Shown: positions 10,783 through 22,979, numbered from the stretch's first letter. The stretch: DNA of 64,000 bases from Abelmoschus esculentus (GCA_035048815.1 JAUCBN010000049.1:5401501-5465500), one strand, 5' to 3'. Notes: generated from the sequence alone by a model not told the origin. Numbers and translations are program-made.

Positions 10783-12299
10783 TAGTCCCAAGCGAGACTT
10801 ACGTGTGTAGTCCTTAACCAAATAGGGCATTGTCGACCATAGTCCAAAGATTGAAAGGAGGAGTGAAGAACCAGGTCTTTTAAAGGCGATGAGAATGAGG
10901 CCACTAATTCGATTCCATCAAGAACAACAAATTCAAACAAGATGTTCAGTTCTTGTAGCCAGAGATCCTGACGGCTAAAGAAACGCTAAGCGTGCATATA
11001 GTAAAAAAGATAATTAAAATGGGAGGCAATTGAAAGAAAAAGAAGATCAGTAAGATGATAACCTTGTTGTTTCCGGCAGTATTCGAAAAGGAGAAGAGTC
11101 GGGATGCAGCCAATAGAAAAGACTTGGAGGCACAACAACCCGTTTGAAACGATCTCAATCAAGGTTTGAGGTTTATCGTAAACACTTAACGATATTGCAG
11201 ACTTTCACCCTTCAAGACTGCTCTCAGGACACCGAGAGCAGCAGAAAAAAGAATTCGATAGAAGAAGATACCATTGCTTGCCTAGTTTGATTGGATCTTG
11301 TCATAGACTCCTTGAATCTACACAAAGGAGAATTTGATCAAGCGAAACATTATTTGAGGGAGGGCTTCTTGCTTGAGTGTGAGTCGTGAAATGGGATCTT
11401 GGGTAGCATTCATGACCATTAATCGGTTAGAAAGTAATACACCAAAGAAGGTGTTGGTAAGATTCTTTTGCGACGGAAGTAGTGATTCGATAGCAGTCCA
11501 AGAATTACCATGAATGGAAACCGAGGATGCATAGCTATGATCAAGAAACGTGGAATGGTGGGGAACGAGGAAAACAAGTCCTTTGATCATGTGAAATCGG
11601 CAAAAGGGAGTTCTGGATTTACACCATTGAAAGGGATTGTTAAAAAGAAATCAATATTTCAGTAGTTCAACTAAAACTAAAACTCTAATAACAAGAGGCC
11701 GAATAGAACTCAAAAGGAATGAAAAAAAAAATAAATGAAAGAAGGAAGAAAAAATGTTCTAGTCAAAGTTAGACTTACTAAGATGACATCAAGGCGAATC
11801 ATGAGTGCATCTGATTTGTTGTTGTTTTCCGGAATCCTTAAAGGTTGAAAAAGAAGGTAAAATCTACAAAGAAAAAAGACCAAAATCTTGGTTAGCCGAA
11901 CCATTATATTGCTGGAGTTGTTATTGATTTCCATTAGATCTATGTCAAAGGAGTACCAATAGAACGATGCAGGATTAACAAAAAGATTTAAAAAATTGAG
12001 TATAAAATATGAAAAGAGCCAACTTATCATTGATGGTGGATGTTGTGCTTTTGCAACATGGCAGCTAGAAGGATGGAGTGCACGATCGCAAAGAATCCAA
12101 AAGGAATAACCACTTTGTAAGGTTAGTTTGTAGGGTCGGTTGGGCGCTTGAATCCTTCTCTCCAGGAGTGGTAGAGGCTAGTGTGATGGCAGTGATATTG
12201 AGAAAGCCAAGGTTGATCTCCTAGAAGGGAAAAAGAGAACGAAAAGAGAAGGGAAGAAGGAGATGGTGTGAGAGAAAAGAGAGGGGGAGAAGAGAAAGC
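10783..12299. other. Unclassified stretch between Athila LTR and Sat-1
   Basis: No transposon protein or satellite is recognised. The minus strand has features seen in plant genes: a CT-rich tract next to the satellite (about 12210-12300), a short hydrophobic reading at about 12030-12200 ending in ILLAAMLQKHNIHHQ, a GTTATC donor-like step after a coding-looking segment near 11070, and a 90-codon open frame at 11318-11590 that I do not recognise. The reading near 12080-12100 contains a stop. It may be a decayed gene fragment or the remnant of an unknown element; neither is shown. Confidence 0.35.
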
Positions 12300-15200
12300 A
12301 AATTTGATTAAGCTATATTTTTTTCAAAAGCCCATAATTAACTATTTTAAATCTTAAAATTTGATTTAAAATCATTTGGTTGTCATTTGTTGGGATTAAA
12401 ACGTGCATGTCTAAATGGGCTTTATAGAGAATCCGTTCAAATTTTAACTGAATAAAAAGATGAAAAATTGAGATTCTGTTGTATAATTTTAGCGCAAAAG
12501 TCCATAATTAACAAATTGAACTCATAAAATTTGATTTAATATCATTTTGCGGTCATTTTAATTGGATTAAAACATGCATTTCTAAATGGGCATTATAGTG
12601 AACCCGCTCGAATTTTAACTGAGTAAAAAGCTAGAAATTTGAGATTAAACTGTATAATTTTGTTCAAAAACCCATAATAAACTATTTGAAATCATAAAAT
12701 TTGAATTAATATCATTTGGATGTCGTTTTCTTGGGATTAAAATGTGCCTGTCTAAATGGGCTTTGTAGAAAATCCGTTCAAATTTTAATTAAGTAAAAAG
12801 ATGAAAAATTGAGATTATGTTGTATAATCTTAGTGCAAAAGTCCATAATTAAATATTAGAACTCATAAAATTTTATTTAATATCATTTTGCGGTCATTTT
12901 ATTAGGATTAAAACGTGCATGTCTAAATGGGCTTTATAGTGAACCTGTTCGAATTTTAACCGAGTAAAAAGCTAGAAATTTGAGATTAAGTTGTATAATT
13001 TTGTTCAAAATCCCATAATAAAATATTTGAAATCAAAAAATTTGAATTAATATCATTTAGATATTGTTTTGTCGGGATTAAAACGTGCCTGTCTAAATGG
13101 GCTTTATAGAGAATCCGTTTGAATTATAACCTAGTAAAAAGCGGAAAAATTGAGATTATGTTGTATAATTAGGTTCAAAAGACCATAATTAAATATTTGA
13201 ACTCATAAAATTTTATTTAATATCATTTTGTTGTTGTTTTATTGGGCTTAAAACGTGCATGTCTAAATAGGCTTTATAGTGAACTCGTTCGAATTTTAAC
13301 CGAGTAAAAAGCTAGAAATTTGAGATTAAGCTGCATAATTTTGTACAAAAACCCATAATAAACTATTTGAAATCACAAAATTTTAATTAATATCATTTGG
13401 ATGTCGTTTTGTTGGGATTAAAATGTGCCTGTCTAAATGGGCTTTATAGATAATCCGTTCGAATTTTAACCGAGTTAAAAGCTAAGAAATTGAGATTATG
13501 TTATATAAATAGGTGAAAAGGTTCATAATTAACTATTTGACGTCATAAAATTTGATTTAATATTATTTTTCGGTCGTTTTATTGGGATTAAAACGTGCAT
13601 TTCTAAATGGACTTTATAGTGAACCTGTTCGAATTTTAACCGAGTAAAAAGCTAGAAATTTGAGATTAAGCTGTATAATTTTGTTAAATGCCCATAATAA
13701 ACTAATTGAAGTCATAAAAATTTATTTAATATCATTTGGTTGTCTTTTTATTGGGATTAAAACGTGCATATCTAAATGAGATTTATAGAGAAGTCGTTCG
13801 AATTTTAACAGAGTAAAAAGATGAAAAATTAAGATTATGTTGTATAATTAGGTTCAAAAGTCCATAATTAACTATTTGAACTCATAAAATTTTATTTATT
13901 TTCATTTTGCAGTTGTTTTATTGGGATTTAAACGTGCAAGTCTAAATGGGATTTATAGTGAACCCGTTCGAATTTTAACCGAGTAAAAAGCTAGAAATTT
14001 GAGATTAAGTTGTATAATTTTGTTCAAATGGCCATAATAAACTATTTAAACTCATAAAATTTTATTTAATATCATTTGGTTGTTGTTTTGTTGGGATTAA
14101 AAAGTGCATGTATAAATAAGCTTTATAGAGAATCCGTTCGAATTTTATCCGAGTAAAAAGCTAAAAAATTGAGATTATGTTATATAAATAGGTGAAAAAG
14201 TCCATAATTAATTATTTGAATTCATAAAATTCGATTTAATATCATTTTTTGGTCGATTTATTGGGATTAAAATATGCTTGTCTAAATGGGCTTTATAGTG
14301 AACCCGTTCGAATTTTAATCGAGTAAAAAGCTAGAAATTTGAGATTAAGCTGTATAATTTTTTCAAATGCCCACAATAAACTATTTGAACTCATAAAATA
14401 TTATTTAATATCATTTGGTTGTCGTTTTGTTGGGATTAAAACGAGCATGTCTAAATGGGCTTTATAGAGAAGTCGTTCGAATTTTAACCAAATAAAAAGA
14501 TGAAAAATTGAGATTATGTTGTATAATTTGGTTTAAAAGTCCATAATTAAATATTTGAACTCTCAAAATTTGATTTAATATTATTTGGCGGTCGTTTTAT
14601 ATGGATTAAAACATGCATGTCTAATTGGGCTTTATAGTGAACTCGTTCTAATTTTAACGAAGTTAAAAGCTAGAAATTTGAGATTAAGCTGTATAATTTT
14701 GTTCAAAAACCCATAATAAACTATTTGAACTCATAAAATTTTATTTAATATCATTTGGTTTTCGTTTTTTTTGGGACTAAAACGTGCATGTCTAAATGGT
14801 CTTTATAGATAACCCATTCAAATTTTAACCGAGTAAAAAGCTGAAAATTGAGATTATGTTGTATAATTAGGTTCAAAAATCCATAATTAACTATTTGAAC
14901 TCATAAAATTTTATTTATTATCATTTTGAGTTCGTTTTGTTGGGATTAAAACGTGCAAGTCTAAATGGGCTTTATAGTGAACCTATTTGAATTTTAACCA
15001 AGTAAAAAAATTAGAAATTTGAGATTAAGTTGTATAGTTTTGTTCAAAAACCCATAATAAACTATTTTAAATCATAAAATTTGATTTAATATCATTTGGA
15101 TGTCATTTTGTTGGGATTAAAATGTGCATATCTAAATTGGCTTTATAGAGAAGTCGTTCAAATTTTAACCGAGTAAAAAGATGAAAAATTGAGATTATGT

Positions 15201-18200
15201 TGTATAATTAGGTTCAAAAGTCCATAATTAAATATTTGAACTCTCAAAATTTGATTTAACATCATTTGGCGGTCATTTTATTGGGATTAAAACGTGCATG
15301 TCTAACTAGGATTTATAGTTAACTCGTTCGAATTTTAACCGAGTAAAAGCTAGAAATTTGAGATTAAGCTGTATATTTTTACTCAAAAGCCCATAATAAA
15401 CTATTTGAACACATAAAATTTTATTTAATATCATTTGGTTTTCTTTTTGTTTGGATTAAAACGTGCATGTCTAAATGGGCTTTATAAAGAATCAGTTCGA
15501 ATTTTAACTGAGTAAAAAGCTAAAAAATTGAGATTATGTTGTATAATTAGGTTCAAAATTCCATAATAAACTATTTGAACTCATAAAATTTTATTTATTA
15601 TCATTTTGTGTTCTTTTTATTGGGATTAAAATGTGCAAGTCTAAATGGCATTTAGAGTGAACCTATTTGAATTTTAACTGAGTAAAAAAACGAGAAATTT
15701 GAGATTAAGCTGTATAATTTTGTTCAAAAACCCATAATAAACTATTTTAAATCATAAAATTTGATTTGATATCATTTGGATGTCGTTTTGTTGGGATTAA
15801 AATGTGCATGTCTAAATCGGCTTTATAGAGAAGTCGTTCGAATTATAACCGAGTAAAATGATGAGAAATAGAGATTATGTTGTATAATTAGGTTTAAAAG
15901 TCCATAATTAAATATTTAAACTCTCAAAATTTGATTTAACATCATTTTGCGGTCATTTTTTGGGATTAAAATGTGCATGTCTAATTGGGCTTTATAGTGA
16001 ACTCGTTTGAATTTTAACGAAGTAAAAAGCTAGAAATTTGAGATTAAGATGTATAATTTTGTTCAAAAGCCCATAATAAACTATTTGAACTCATAAAATT
16101 TTATTTAATATCATTTGGTTTTTGTTTTGATGGGATTAAAACGTGCATGTCTAAATTGGCTTTATAAAGAATTCGTTCGAATTTTAACCGAGTAAAAATC
16201 TGAAAAATTGTTATTATGTTTTATAATTAGGTTCAAAATTCCATAATTAACTATTTGAACTCATAAAATTTTATTTATTATCATTTTGCATTCGTTTTAT
16301 TGGGATTAAAACGTGCAAGTCTAAATGGCTTTATAGTGAACCTATTTTAATTTAATCGAGTAAAAAAACGAGAAATTTGAGATTAAGCTGTATAATTTTG
16401 TTCAAAAACCCATATAAACTATCTTAAATCATAAAATTTGATTTAATATCATTTGGATGTCATTTTGTTGGGATTAAAACGTGCATGTCTAAATCGGCTT
16501 TATAGAGAATCCGTTCAAATGTTATCCTTGTAAAAAGCTGAAAAATTGAGATTATGTTGTATAATTTGGTTCAAAAGTCTATAATTAAATATTTGAACTC
16601 GTAAAATTTTATTTAATATCATTTTGCTGTTGTTTTATTGGGATTAAAACGTGCATGTCTAAATGGGCGTTATAGGGAACCTGTTCGAATTTTAACCGAG
16701 AAAAAAGCTAAAAATTTGAGATTAAGATGTATCTTTATGTTCAAAAGCCCATAATTAACAATTTTAACTCTTAAATTTTGATTTAAAATCATTTGGTTAT
16801 CGTTTTGTTGGGATTTAAACGTGCATGTCTTAATGGGCTTTATAAAGAATCCGTTCAAATTTCAATCGAGTAAAAAGCTAAAAATTGAGATTATGTTGTA
16901 TAATTAGGTTTAAAATATCTTAGTTAACTATTTGAACTCATAAAATTTTATTTAATATCATTTTGCTGTTGTTTTATTGGGATTAAAACGTGCATGTCTA
17001 AATGGGCTTTATAATGAACCTATTCCAATTTTAACCGAGAATAAAGTTAAAAATTTGAGATTAAGCTGTATCTTTTTGTTCAAAAGCCCATAATTAACAA
17101 TTTTAACTCTTAGAATTTGATTTAAAATCATTTGGTTATCGTTTTGTTGGGATTTAAATGTGCATGTCTAAATGGACTTTATATAGAATCCGTTCAAATT
17201 TCAACCGAGTAAAAAGCTAAGAAATTGAGATTATGTTTTATAATTAGGTTCAAATTATTATAATTAACTATTTGAACTCATAAAATTTTATTTATTATCA
17301 TTTTGCGGTTATTTTTTTTGGGATCAAAACGTGCATATCTAAATGGGCTTTATAGTGAACGAGTTCGAATTTTAATCGAGAAAAAAGCTATAGATTTGAG
17401 ATTAAGCTGTATCTTTTTGTTCAAAAGCCCATAATTAACAATTTCAACCCTTAAAATTCGATTTCAAATCATTTGATTTTCGTTTTATTGGGATTAAAAC
17501 ATGCATGTCTAAATGGGCTTTATACAGAATCCTTTCGAATTTTAACCGAGTAAAAAGCAGAAAATTGAGATTTTGTTGTATAATTAGGTTTAAAAGTCCA
17601 TAATTAACTATTTCAACTCATAAAATTTATTTATTATTATTTTGCGGTCGTTTTAGTTGCATTAAAACGTGCAAGTCTAAATCGACTTTATAGTGAACCC
17701 GTTTGAATTTTATCCAAGAAAAAAAATTAGAAATTTTAGATTAAGCTGTATAATTTTGTTTAAAAACCCATACTAAACTATTTGATATCATAAAATTTGA
17801 TTTAATATCATTTAGATGTCATTTTGTTGGGATTAAAACGTGCATGTTTAATGGGCTTTATAGATAACCCGTTCGAATTTTAATAGAGTAAAAAGCTAAA
17901 AATTGAGATTATGTTGTATAATTATGTTCAAATATCCATAATTAACAATTTGAACTCATAAAATTTGATTTAATATCATTTTGCAGTCGTTTTATTGGAA
18001 TTAAAACGTGCAAGTCTAAATTTGATTTATAGTGAACCCATTCGAATTTTAAACGAGTAAAAAGCTAGAGATTTGAGATTAAGCTGTAAATTTTTTTTCA
18101 AAAGCCCATAATAAACTATTTTAACCCATAAAATTTATTTAATATCATTTGGTTATCGTTTTCTTGGGATTAAAATGTGCATGTCTAAATGGGCTTTTTA

Positions 18201-19542
18201 GATAATCCGTTCGAATTTTAACAAAGTAAAAAGCTGAAAAATTGAGATTATGTTGTATAATTAGGATCAAAAGTCCATAATTAACTATTTGAACTCATAA
18301 ATATTGATTTAATATCTTTTTCCGGTCATTTTATTGGAATTAAAACGTTCAAGTCTAAATGGGCTTTATAGTAAACCCGTTCGAATTTTAACCGAGTAAA
18401 AGGCTAGAAATTTCAGATTAAGATATATAATTTTGTTCAAAAGCCCATAATAAACTATTTTAACTCATAAAATTTGATTTAATATCATTTTGTTATCGTT
18501 TTGTTGGAATTAAAACGTGTAGTCTAAAAGGGCTTTCAAGTGATCCCGTTCAAATTTTAACCAAGTAAAAAGCTAGAAATTTGAGATTAAGATGTATAAT
18601 TTTGTTCAAATACCCCTAATAAACTATTTGAACTCGTTAATTTTAATTAATACCATTTGGTTGTCGTTTTGTTGGGATTAAAATGTGCATATCAAAATGG
18701 GCTTTATACAAAAGTCGTTCGAATTTTAACCGAGTAAAAAGATGAAAAATTGAGATTATGTTGTATAATTAGGTTTAATAGTCCATAATTAAATATTTGA
18801 ACTCACAAAAATTGATTTAATATCATTTGCGGTCATTTTTTTGGGAATAAAACGTACAAGTCTGAATGGGCTTTATAGTGAACTTGTTCGAATTTTAACC
18901 GAGAAAAAGCTAGAAATTTGAGATTAAGCTGTATAATTTTGTACAAAAGCCCATAATAAACTATTTGAACTCATAAAATTTTATTAAATATCATTTGATT
19001 ATCATTTTGTTGGTATTAAAACGTGCATGTCTAAATGGGCTTTATAGAGAATTCGTTCGAATTTTAACAAAGTAAAAAGCTGAAAAACTGAGATTATGAT
19101 GTATAATTAGGTTCAAAAGTCCATAATTAATTATTTTAACTCATAAAATTTGATTTAATATCATTTTGTGGTCGTTTTATTGAGATTAAAATTTGCATGT
19201 CTAAATGGGCTGTATAATTTTAACAAAGTAAAAATCTAGAAATTTGAGATTAAGCTGTATAATTTTGTTCAAAAGCCCATAAAAAACTATTTGAACTCAT
19301 AAAATTTTATTTAATATCATTAAGTTGTCGTTTTGTTGGGATTAAAATGAGCATGTCTAAATGGGCTTTATAGATAATCCGTTCAAATTTTAACCGAGTA
19401 AAAAGCTAAAAAATTGAGATTATGTTGTATAATTAGGTTCAAAAGTCCATAATTAACTATTTGAACTCATAAAATTTGATTTAATATCATTTTGCGGTCG
19501 TTTTATTGGAATTAAAACGATCAAGTCTAAATTGGCTTTATC
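12300..19542. repeat. Satellite Sat-1 array, ~170-bp monomer, dimeric higher-order unit
   Basis: About 42 monomers in head-to-tail order. The word ACGTGCATGTCTAAATGGGC recurs at spacings of 170-171 bases (12401, 12572, 12742, 12913, 13083). Two monomer types alternate: type A with GCTAGAAATTTGAGATTAAG and TTTGTTCAAAAGCCCATAATA, type B with GAAAAATTGAGATTATG and AGGTTCAAAAGTCCATAATT. The real unit is therefore about 341 bp. The most constant part is the block around CCGTTCGAATTTTAACCGAG. No genes are present; the short open frames are by-products of the repeat. A local variant block with GTATCTTT replacing GTATAATTT lies at about 16725-17420. Confidence 0.95.
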
Positions 19543-20330
19543 AAGATATGTCCAAATTACTGAAGACTGTGCAGGCTGAAATTTTAAACCGAAAAGTTCC
19601 AATAACTCTTGGAAGGAGACACCATTCAACCGAACGGATAAGGAGGGAGACACCACCAATTGAACAGACACCAACGCCACTATTCGGCCACCTTTTCAAA
19701 GGGAAATGTCCGTTGGCCTGCCCTTTTATTTCCTATAAATAGGACTTGAATTTCATTTGTAAAACACACTATTCAAATTATATAAAATTACTTGTGTGAA
19801 TTTTCTCTCATTTAGTTCTTCTTAGAACTTTATCGACTTATCAAGTACTTTTATACTTGTGGCGTCAACCCCTTTCTATCCATCTTAGTACTTTGGGTTC
19901 TTTTAGTTTAATATACTAAAAGGGTCAAAGTTCGTTTATCACGACCCCTTAAAGATCAATATAAGATTCGGGATTAGTTTTTTATAGCTTAGTTTCTTCC
20001 TTGAGTATCTTTAAGATATTATTTCCATTTCATCATTCCTTTTCACCATATCACCATCCTTATATATCATCTCATTCAATTCATCATTCTCATCCTTTAT
20101 CATCATCACAAAGCGTCCTAAACATCCATTCACCCTTATCAACACCACACATCCTTTAGCTTCTAAATCAGTTCCTAAACTATTCCCTTCATTTATTTCA
20201 CCTATTCCTTTCATCCATTATCCTTAATTCTTCATTTTTCCAGCTACTTCTTGCGAGAGACTTGCTTCCTTCCTAGGTCCTACAATCAAAGTGTGTCGTT
20301 CAACATCATCAACAAGTTCGGCTTACATCA
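19543..20330 (+). repeat. 5' LTR of element B, missing its first ~0.9 kb
   Basis: The segment is collinear with 33025-33817 of the 3' LTR and with about 62795-63601 of a related LTR. It begins abruptly in satellite at TTATCAAGATATGTCC. It holds a TATA box (19734-19742, TATAAATAG) and ends TTACATCA directly before the primer site. The upstream half of the LTR, including the AGCT-rich part, is absent. Confidence 0.8.
19734..19742 (+). promoter_or_regulatory. TATA box in element B LTR
   Basis: TATAAATAG lies about 600 bases before the end of the LTR. The matching position in the 3' LTR is CATAAATAG (33222-33230), and in the B-like LTR near the right edge it is TATAAATAT (62986-62994). Confidence 0.6.
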
Positions 20331-20345
20331 TATGGTAATCAGAGT
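20331..20345 (+). promoter_or_regulatory. Primer-binding site of element B, tRNA-iMet type
   Basis: TATGGTAATCAGAG follows the LTR end directly. It matches the TGGTATCAGAGC complement of initiator tRNA-Met with one extra A. Confidence 0.65.
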
Positions 20346-21063
20346 TTTGGTGGAAGAAGCAAAGTGCAACAAAATGCTCGTTCAAGCAATTGTAAGTAAC
20401 TAAACTTTGTCATTTTCAATTTTTGAGCAAAAAAAAAAAGAAAGAAAGGAGAAAAGTTAGTTAGAACAAAAAAAAAATAACAAGAAAAGTCGGTTTCAAA
20501 AAAAAAAGAGAAAAGAATAATCAAATTCAAAAGTACAAGATCAAGGGTGAGAAACCATAGCAACATCATCTTCAACATCAAGCCGAGAAGCCATTTCATC
20601 TTCAAGACTTTGATTGTTGTTGAAGGAAGGTTGTAAGTTTTCTTGTCAAGTAAGTAACCCCGTTTTTATTTCTTTAATTCTAAATCTTTCTTATCATCCG
20701 ACTTCGTTTCTCTTTTTTTTGTTTTTATAACTAACCATTTTAGTGACGCATAAACACATTTTACTTGCCTAAGCCTCGAGTAAGTTCTTCTAAGAACTAT
20801 ACACAAGAGAAAAGAGTAGAAAAAGGCGAGAGAGTTGTGAGATCAGAAGATGACAGTAAAAGCTATTAAGTCCTAGAGTGCAAACACAGAGAAAGAGTAT
20901 AAGAGAGTAATTTTCCTTGGAGTGAATTAGTGAGGCTTTATTGTGAAACATATTGGGTAAAGATTTTATTTTCATTATTCTAACCATGTCACCATAATCT
21001 TGTGATTTTTTTTCCACATGAGGACAAGTTCTCGTTGTGAAAAGAACATTAAGATTAGAAGCG
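20346..21063 (+). other. 5' leader of element B
   Basis: This is a noncoding leader rich in poly-A runs (20420-20520). It has short stretches resembling the CRM leader, such as the GAGAAAAG and GTGAGT motifs near 20810-20930. No gag reading frame is visible, so gag was lost at or near this place. Confidence 0.55.
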
Positions 21064-21124
21064 ATGAACGAAGAAGACCAACAAAGGGAAAACATTTTCT
21101 ACACTAGATGCCATGTGAACAAAA
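21064..21124 (+). pseudogene. Start of element B protease ORF, cut by CRM-1 insertion
   Basis: An ATG at 21064 opens a frame reading MNEEDQQRENIFYTRCHVN, which aligns with the stretch just before the protease in the CRM elements (RENIFHTRCKVQD). The frame is interrupted at 21125 by CRM-1 and resumes at 30837. The start codon lying immediately upstream of protease suggests that in this element translation begins directly at protease rather than at gag. Confidence 0.6.
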
Positions 21125-22365
21125 TGATGTGAGCACATCAATGCAATCACAATATGATCCGGAGGTCTTGCCACAAGGACCTATTACTCGTTCTAAGGCA
21201 AAGAAATTCAGGAAAGTACTTTTCCTTACTTGTGCTTCAATTCCAGATTCATTCGATAATGTTTATGCCTTAGAACATAGGCTTTATAATGTGTTGCATG
21301 CTGATATGTGACATATTAGACTATACTACTTATATATATGTTTAAGTATGTATATATGATATTAAGTATGTTTTAAGGTTTGGTTTGATAGTGTTTATTA
21401 TGTTTCTAACTTATTTATACGTTCTTGTGTGTTTTTGAATAAGTTTACAAGTGTTTCAACCTTGTGTTTTACGAATGGATCCTTGTGCTGTTTTCCAGTA
21501 TAGGTAAACAGAGGTGTACCAGTGAGTTACGAAATGGATTCTTGTGTTGTTTTCCAGTATAGGTAAACAGAGGTGTACTAGTGAGTTACGAAATGGATTA
21601 TTGTATTGTTTTCCAATATAGGTAAATAGAGGTGTGCCAGTGTAAGAGCAGGCCAAACACAACCCTCTTTTGGGATGATGGACGACAACAAAGGATAAGG
21701 ATGAGGGGTTTCTCATTCAAATTCAAACAATTAACACATGTTTAATGTGTTTTATGAGCCCAAACATGTGGCTGATATGAATGGAGCCTAGATGCAAGTT
21801 ATTAAGCATTTGAATTTAATTTCAGCCAAGTATTCAAATTCGGCCAACTCCTTTCATTCTCCTATATATTCTGAAATTTTTGTAAAGACAAGGTTACACA
21901 TTTTTGAATAAAAATTATATTTGAGAGTTTTCTCTTATTTGGTTCTTTTTAGAACTTTTCTGACATTCAAACTTGTTTTTGATTGTCAAATTCTTGATAC
22001 TTTGGGTTCCTAGATCTCTATCTAGAGGGTCCAAGTCCTTTTGACGTTAAACAGATTCGATTTGGGTTTGCTCAGTATATTGTGCAGGTTCTTTCGAGTT
22101 TAGCGTGTCCAATTCGATCCAGCAACTTTCTGTCCTTTTTCTTATCTCTTTCACTTTTCGTTTTATTTTACTTCATTGTTTTCCTATGTAGGTAAACAAT
22201 GTAAAAATTCTCTTCAAACGCCCAAATTATTATACTTATTTCCTATATAGGTAATCAGTGTAAACACTTGACTGTTTATGTTTTTATTTTGCAGGAACTT
22301 GCTTACAACATTCCTAGATCCGCAACTTACGAAGAAAATCCGTTTCGACAGGCTACCTCGTATCA
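21125..22365 (+). repeat. CRM-1 LTR a (1241 bp, mosaic)
   Basis: It begins TGATGTGAGCAC and ends CTCGTATCA. It has the same length as the CRM-2 right LTR (49186-50426) and lacks a segment of about 170 bp found in LTRs b and c. Its first part matches LTR c (for example AAGGTTACACATTTTTG near 21890), and its last part plus the following 28 bases match the CRM-2 right end. A TATA-like CTATATATT lies at 21862-21870. The start encodes the CR-like motif. Confidence 0.85.
21490..21643 (+). repeat. 59-bp direct repeats in CRM LTR
   Basis: Three head-to-tail copies start at 21490, 21549 and 21608 with GTTTTCCAGTATAGGTAAAC. Equivalent triplets occur in the other CRM LTRs (from about 23342, 29785 and 49551). 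Further single copies of the TTTTCC...GGTAAAC core lie later in each LTR. Confidence 0.85.
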
Positions 22366-22393
22366 AAATCAATAGTAGTTTTATTATTCCAGA
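22366..22393 (+). other. 28-bp footprint of LINE-1 flank inside CRM-1
   Basis: These 28 bases (beginning AAATCAATAGTAG) are identical to 50427-50454, which are LINE-1 sequence just outside the CRM-2 right LTR. They include the AAATC target duplication of CRM-2. They end at CCAGA, a short match shared with the integrase sequence that follows (CCCAGACTGATGG in the other copies). Confidence 0.9.
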
Positions 22394-22979
22394 CTGATGG
22401 ACAAACTGAGGTTGTTAACAGAGTTTTATCTACTTTACTTCGTTCCATCATTAAAAAGAATATCAAGACTTGGGAAGATTGTTTGCCACATGTTGAGTTT
22501 GCGTATAATCATGTTGTACATTCTGCTACTAAGATGTCACCATTTGAGGTTGTTTATGGTTTTAACCCTATTATGCCTCTAGATTTGTTACCTTTGCCAC
22601 AGGAACAAGTGACGAACAGGGACGGTCAAGCAAAAGCAGAATATGTGAAGAAGTTGCATCAATAGGTGAAGGAGAATTTAGAACGAAGGACTCAACAATA
22701 TGAAAAGCAAGCAAACAAAGGAAGGAAGCGAGTCACCTTCGATGTAGGTGATTGGGTTTGGGTTCATTTTCGAAAAGAACGTTTTCCAACCCAACGACGG
22801 TCAAAGTTGTTACCAAGAGGAGATGGTCCTTTTCAGTTGTTGGCGAAAGTGAATGACAACGCCTACAAGATAGACTTACCGGGCGAGTACACTGTAAGTG
22901 CCACATTTAATGTTTCTGATTTAACCCCTTATGATGATTCTACAGATTTGAGGTCAAATCCTTTTAAAGAAGGGGGGAA
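22394..22979 (+). pseudogene. Integrase 3' remnant before CRM-1 LTR b
   Basis: The remnant begins inside the integrase core at DGQTEVVNRVLSTLLR and runs through CLPHVEFAYNHVVHSATKMSP to the C-terminal part (22666-22979) with the GDGPFQLLAKVND motif and the polypurine tract. A TAG at 22663-22665 replaces the CAA codon seen in the other CRM-1 integrase, and the same TAG is found in CRM-2. This ties the remnant to the CRM-2 lineage rather than to the main CRM-1 body. Confidence 0.85.

Noticed and set aside
12300..19542. CENP-B-box-like word in the satellite (TTCGAATTTTAACCGAG)
   Set aside because: The TTCG and the following positions do not fit the required spacing of the CENP-B box on either strand.
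12300..19542. Regularly spaced repeats as a possible CRISPR array
   Set aside because: The repeats are contiguous 170-bp satellite monomers without unique spacers, in a plant genome.
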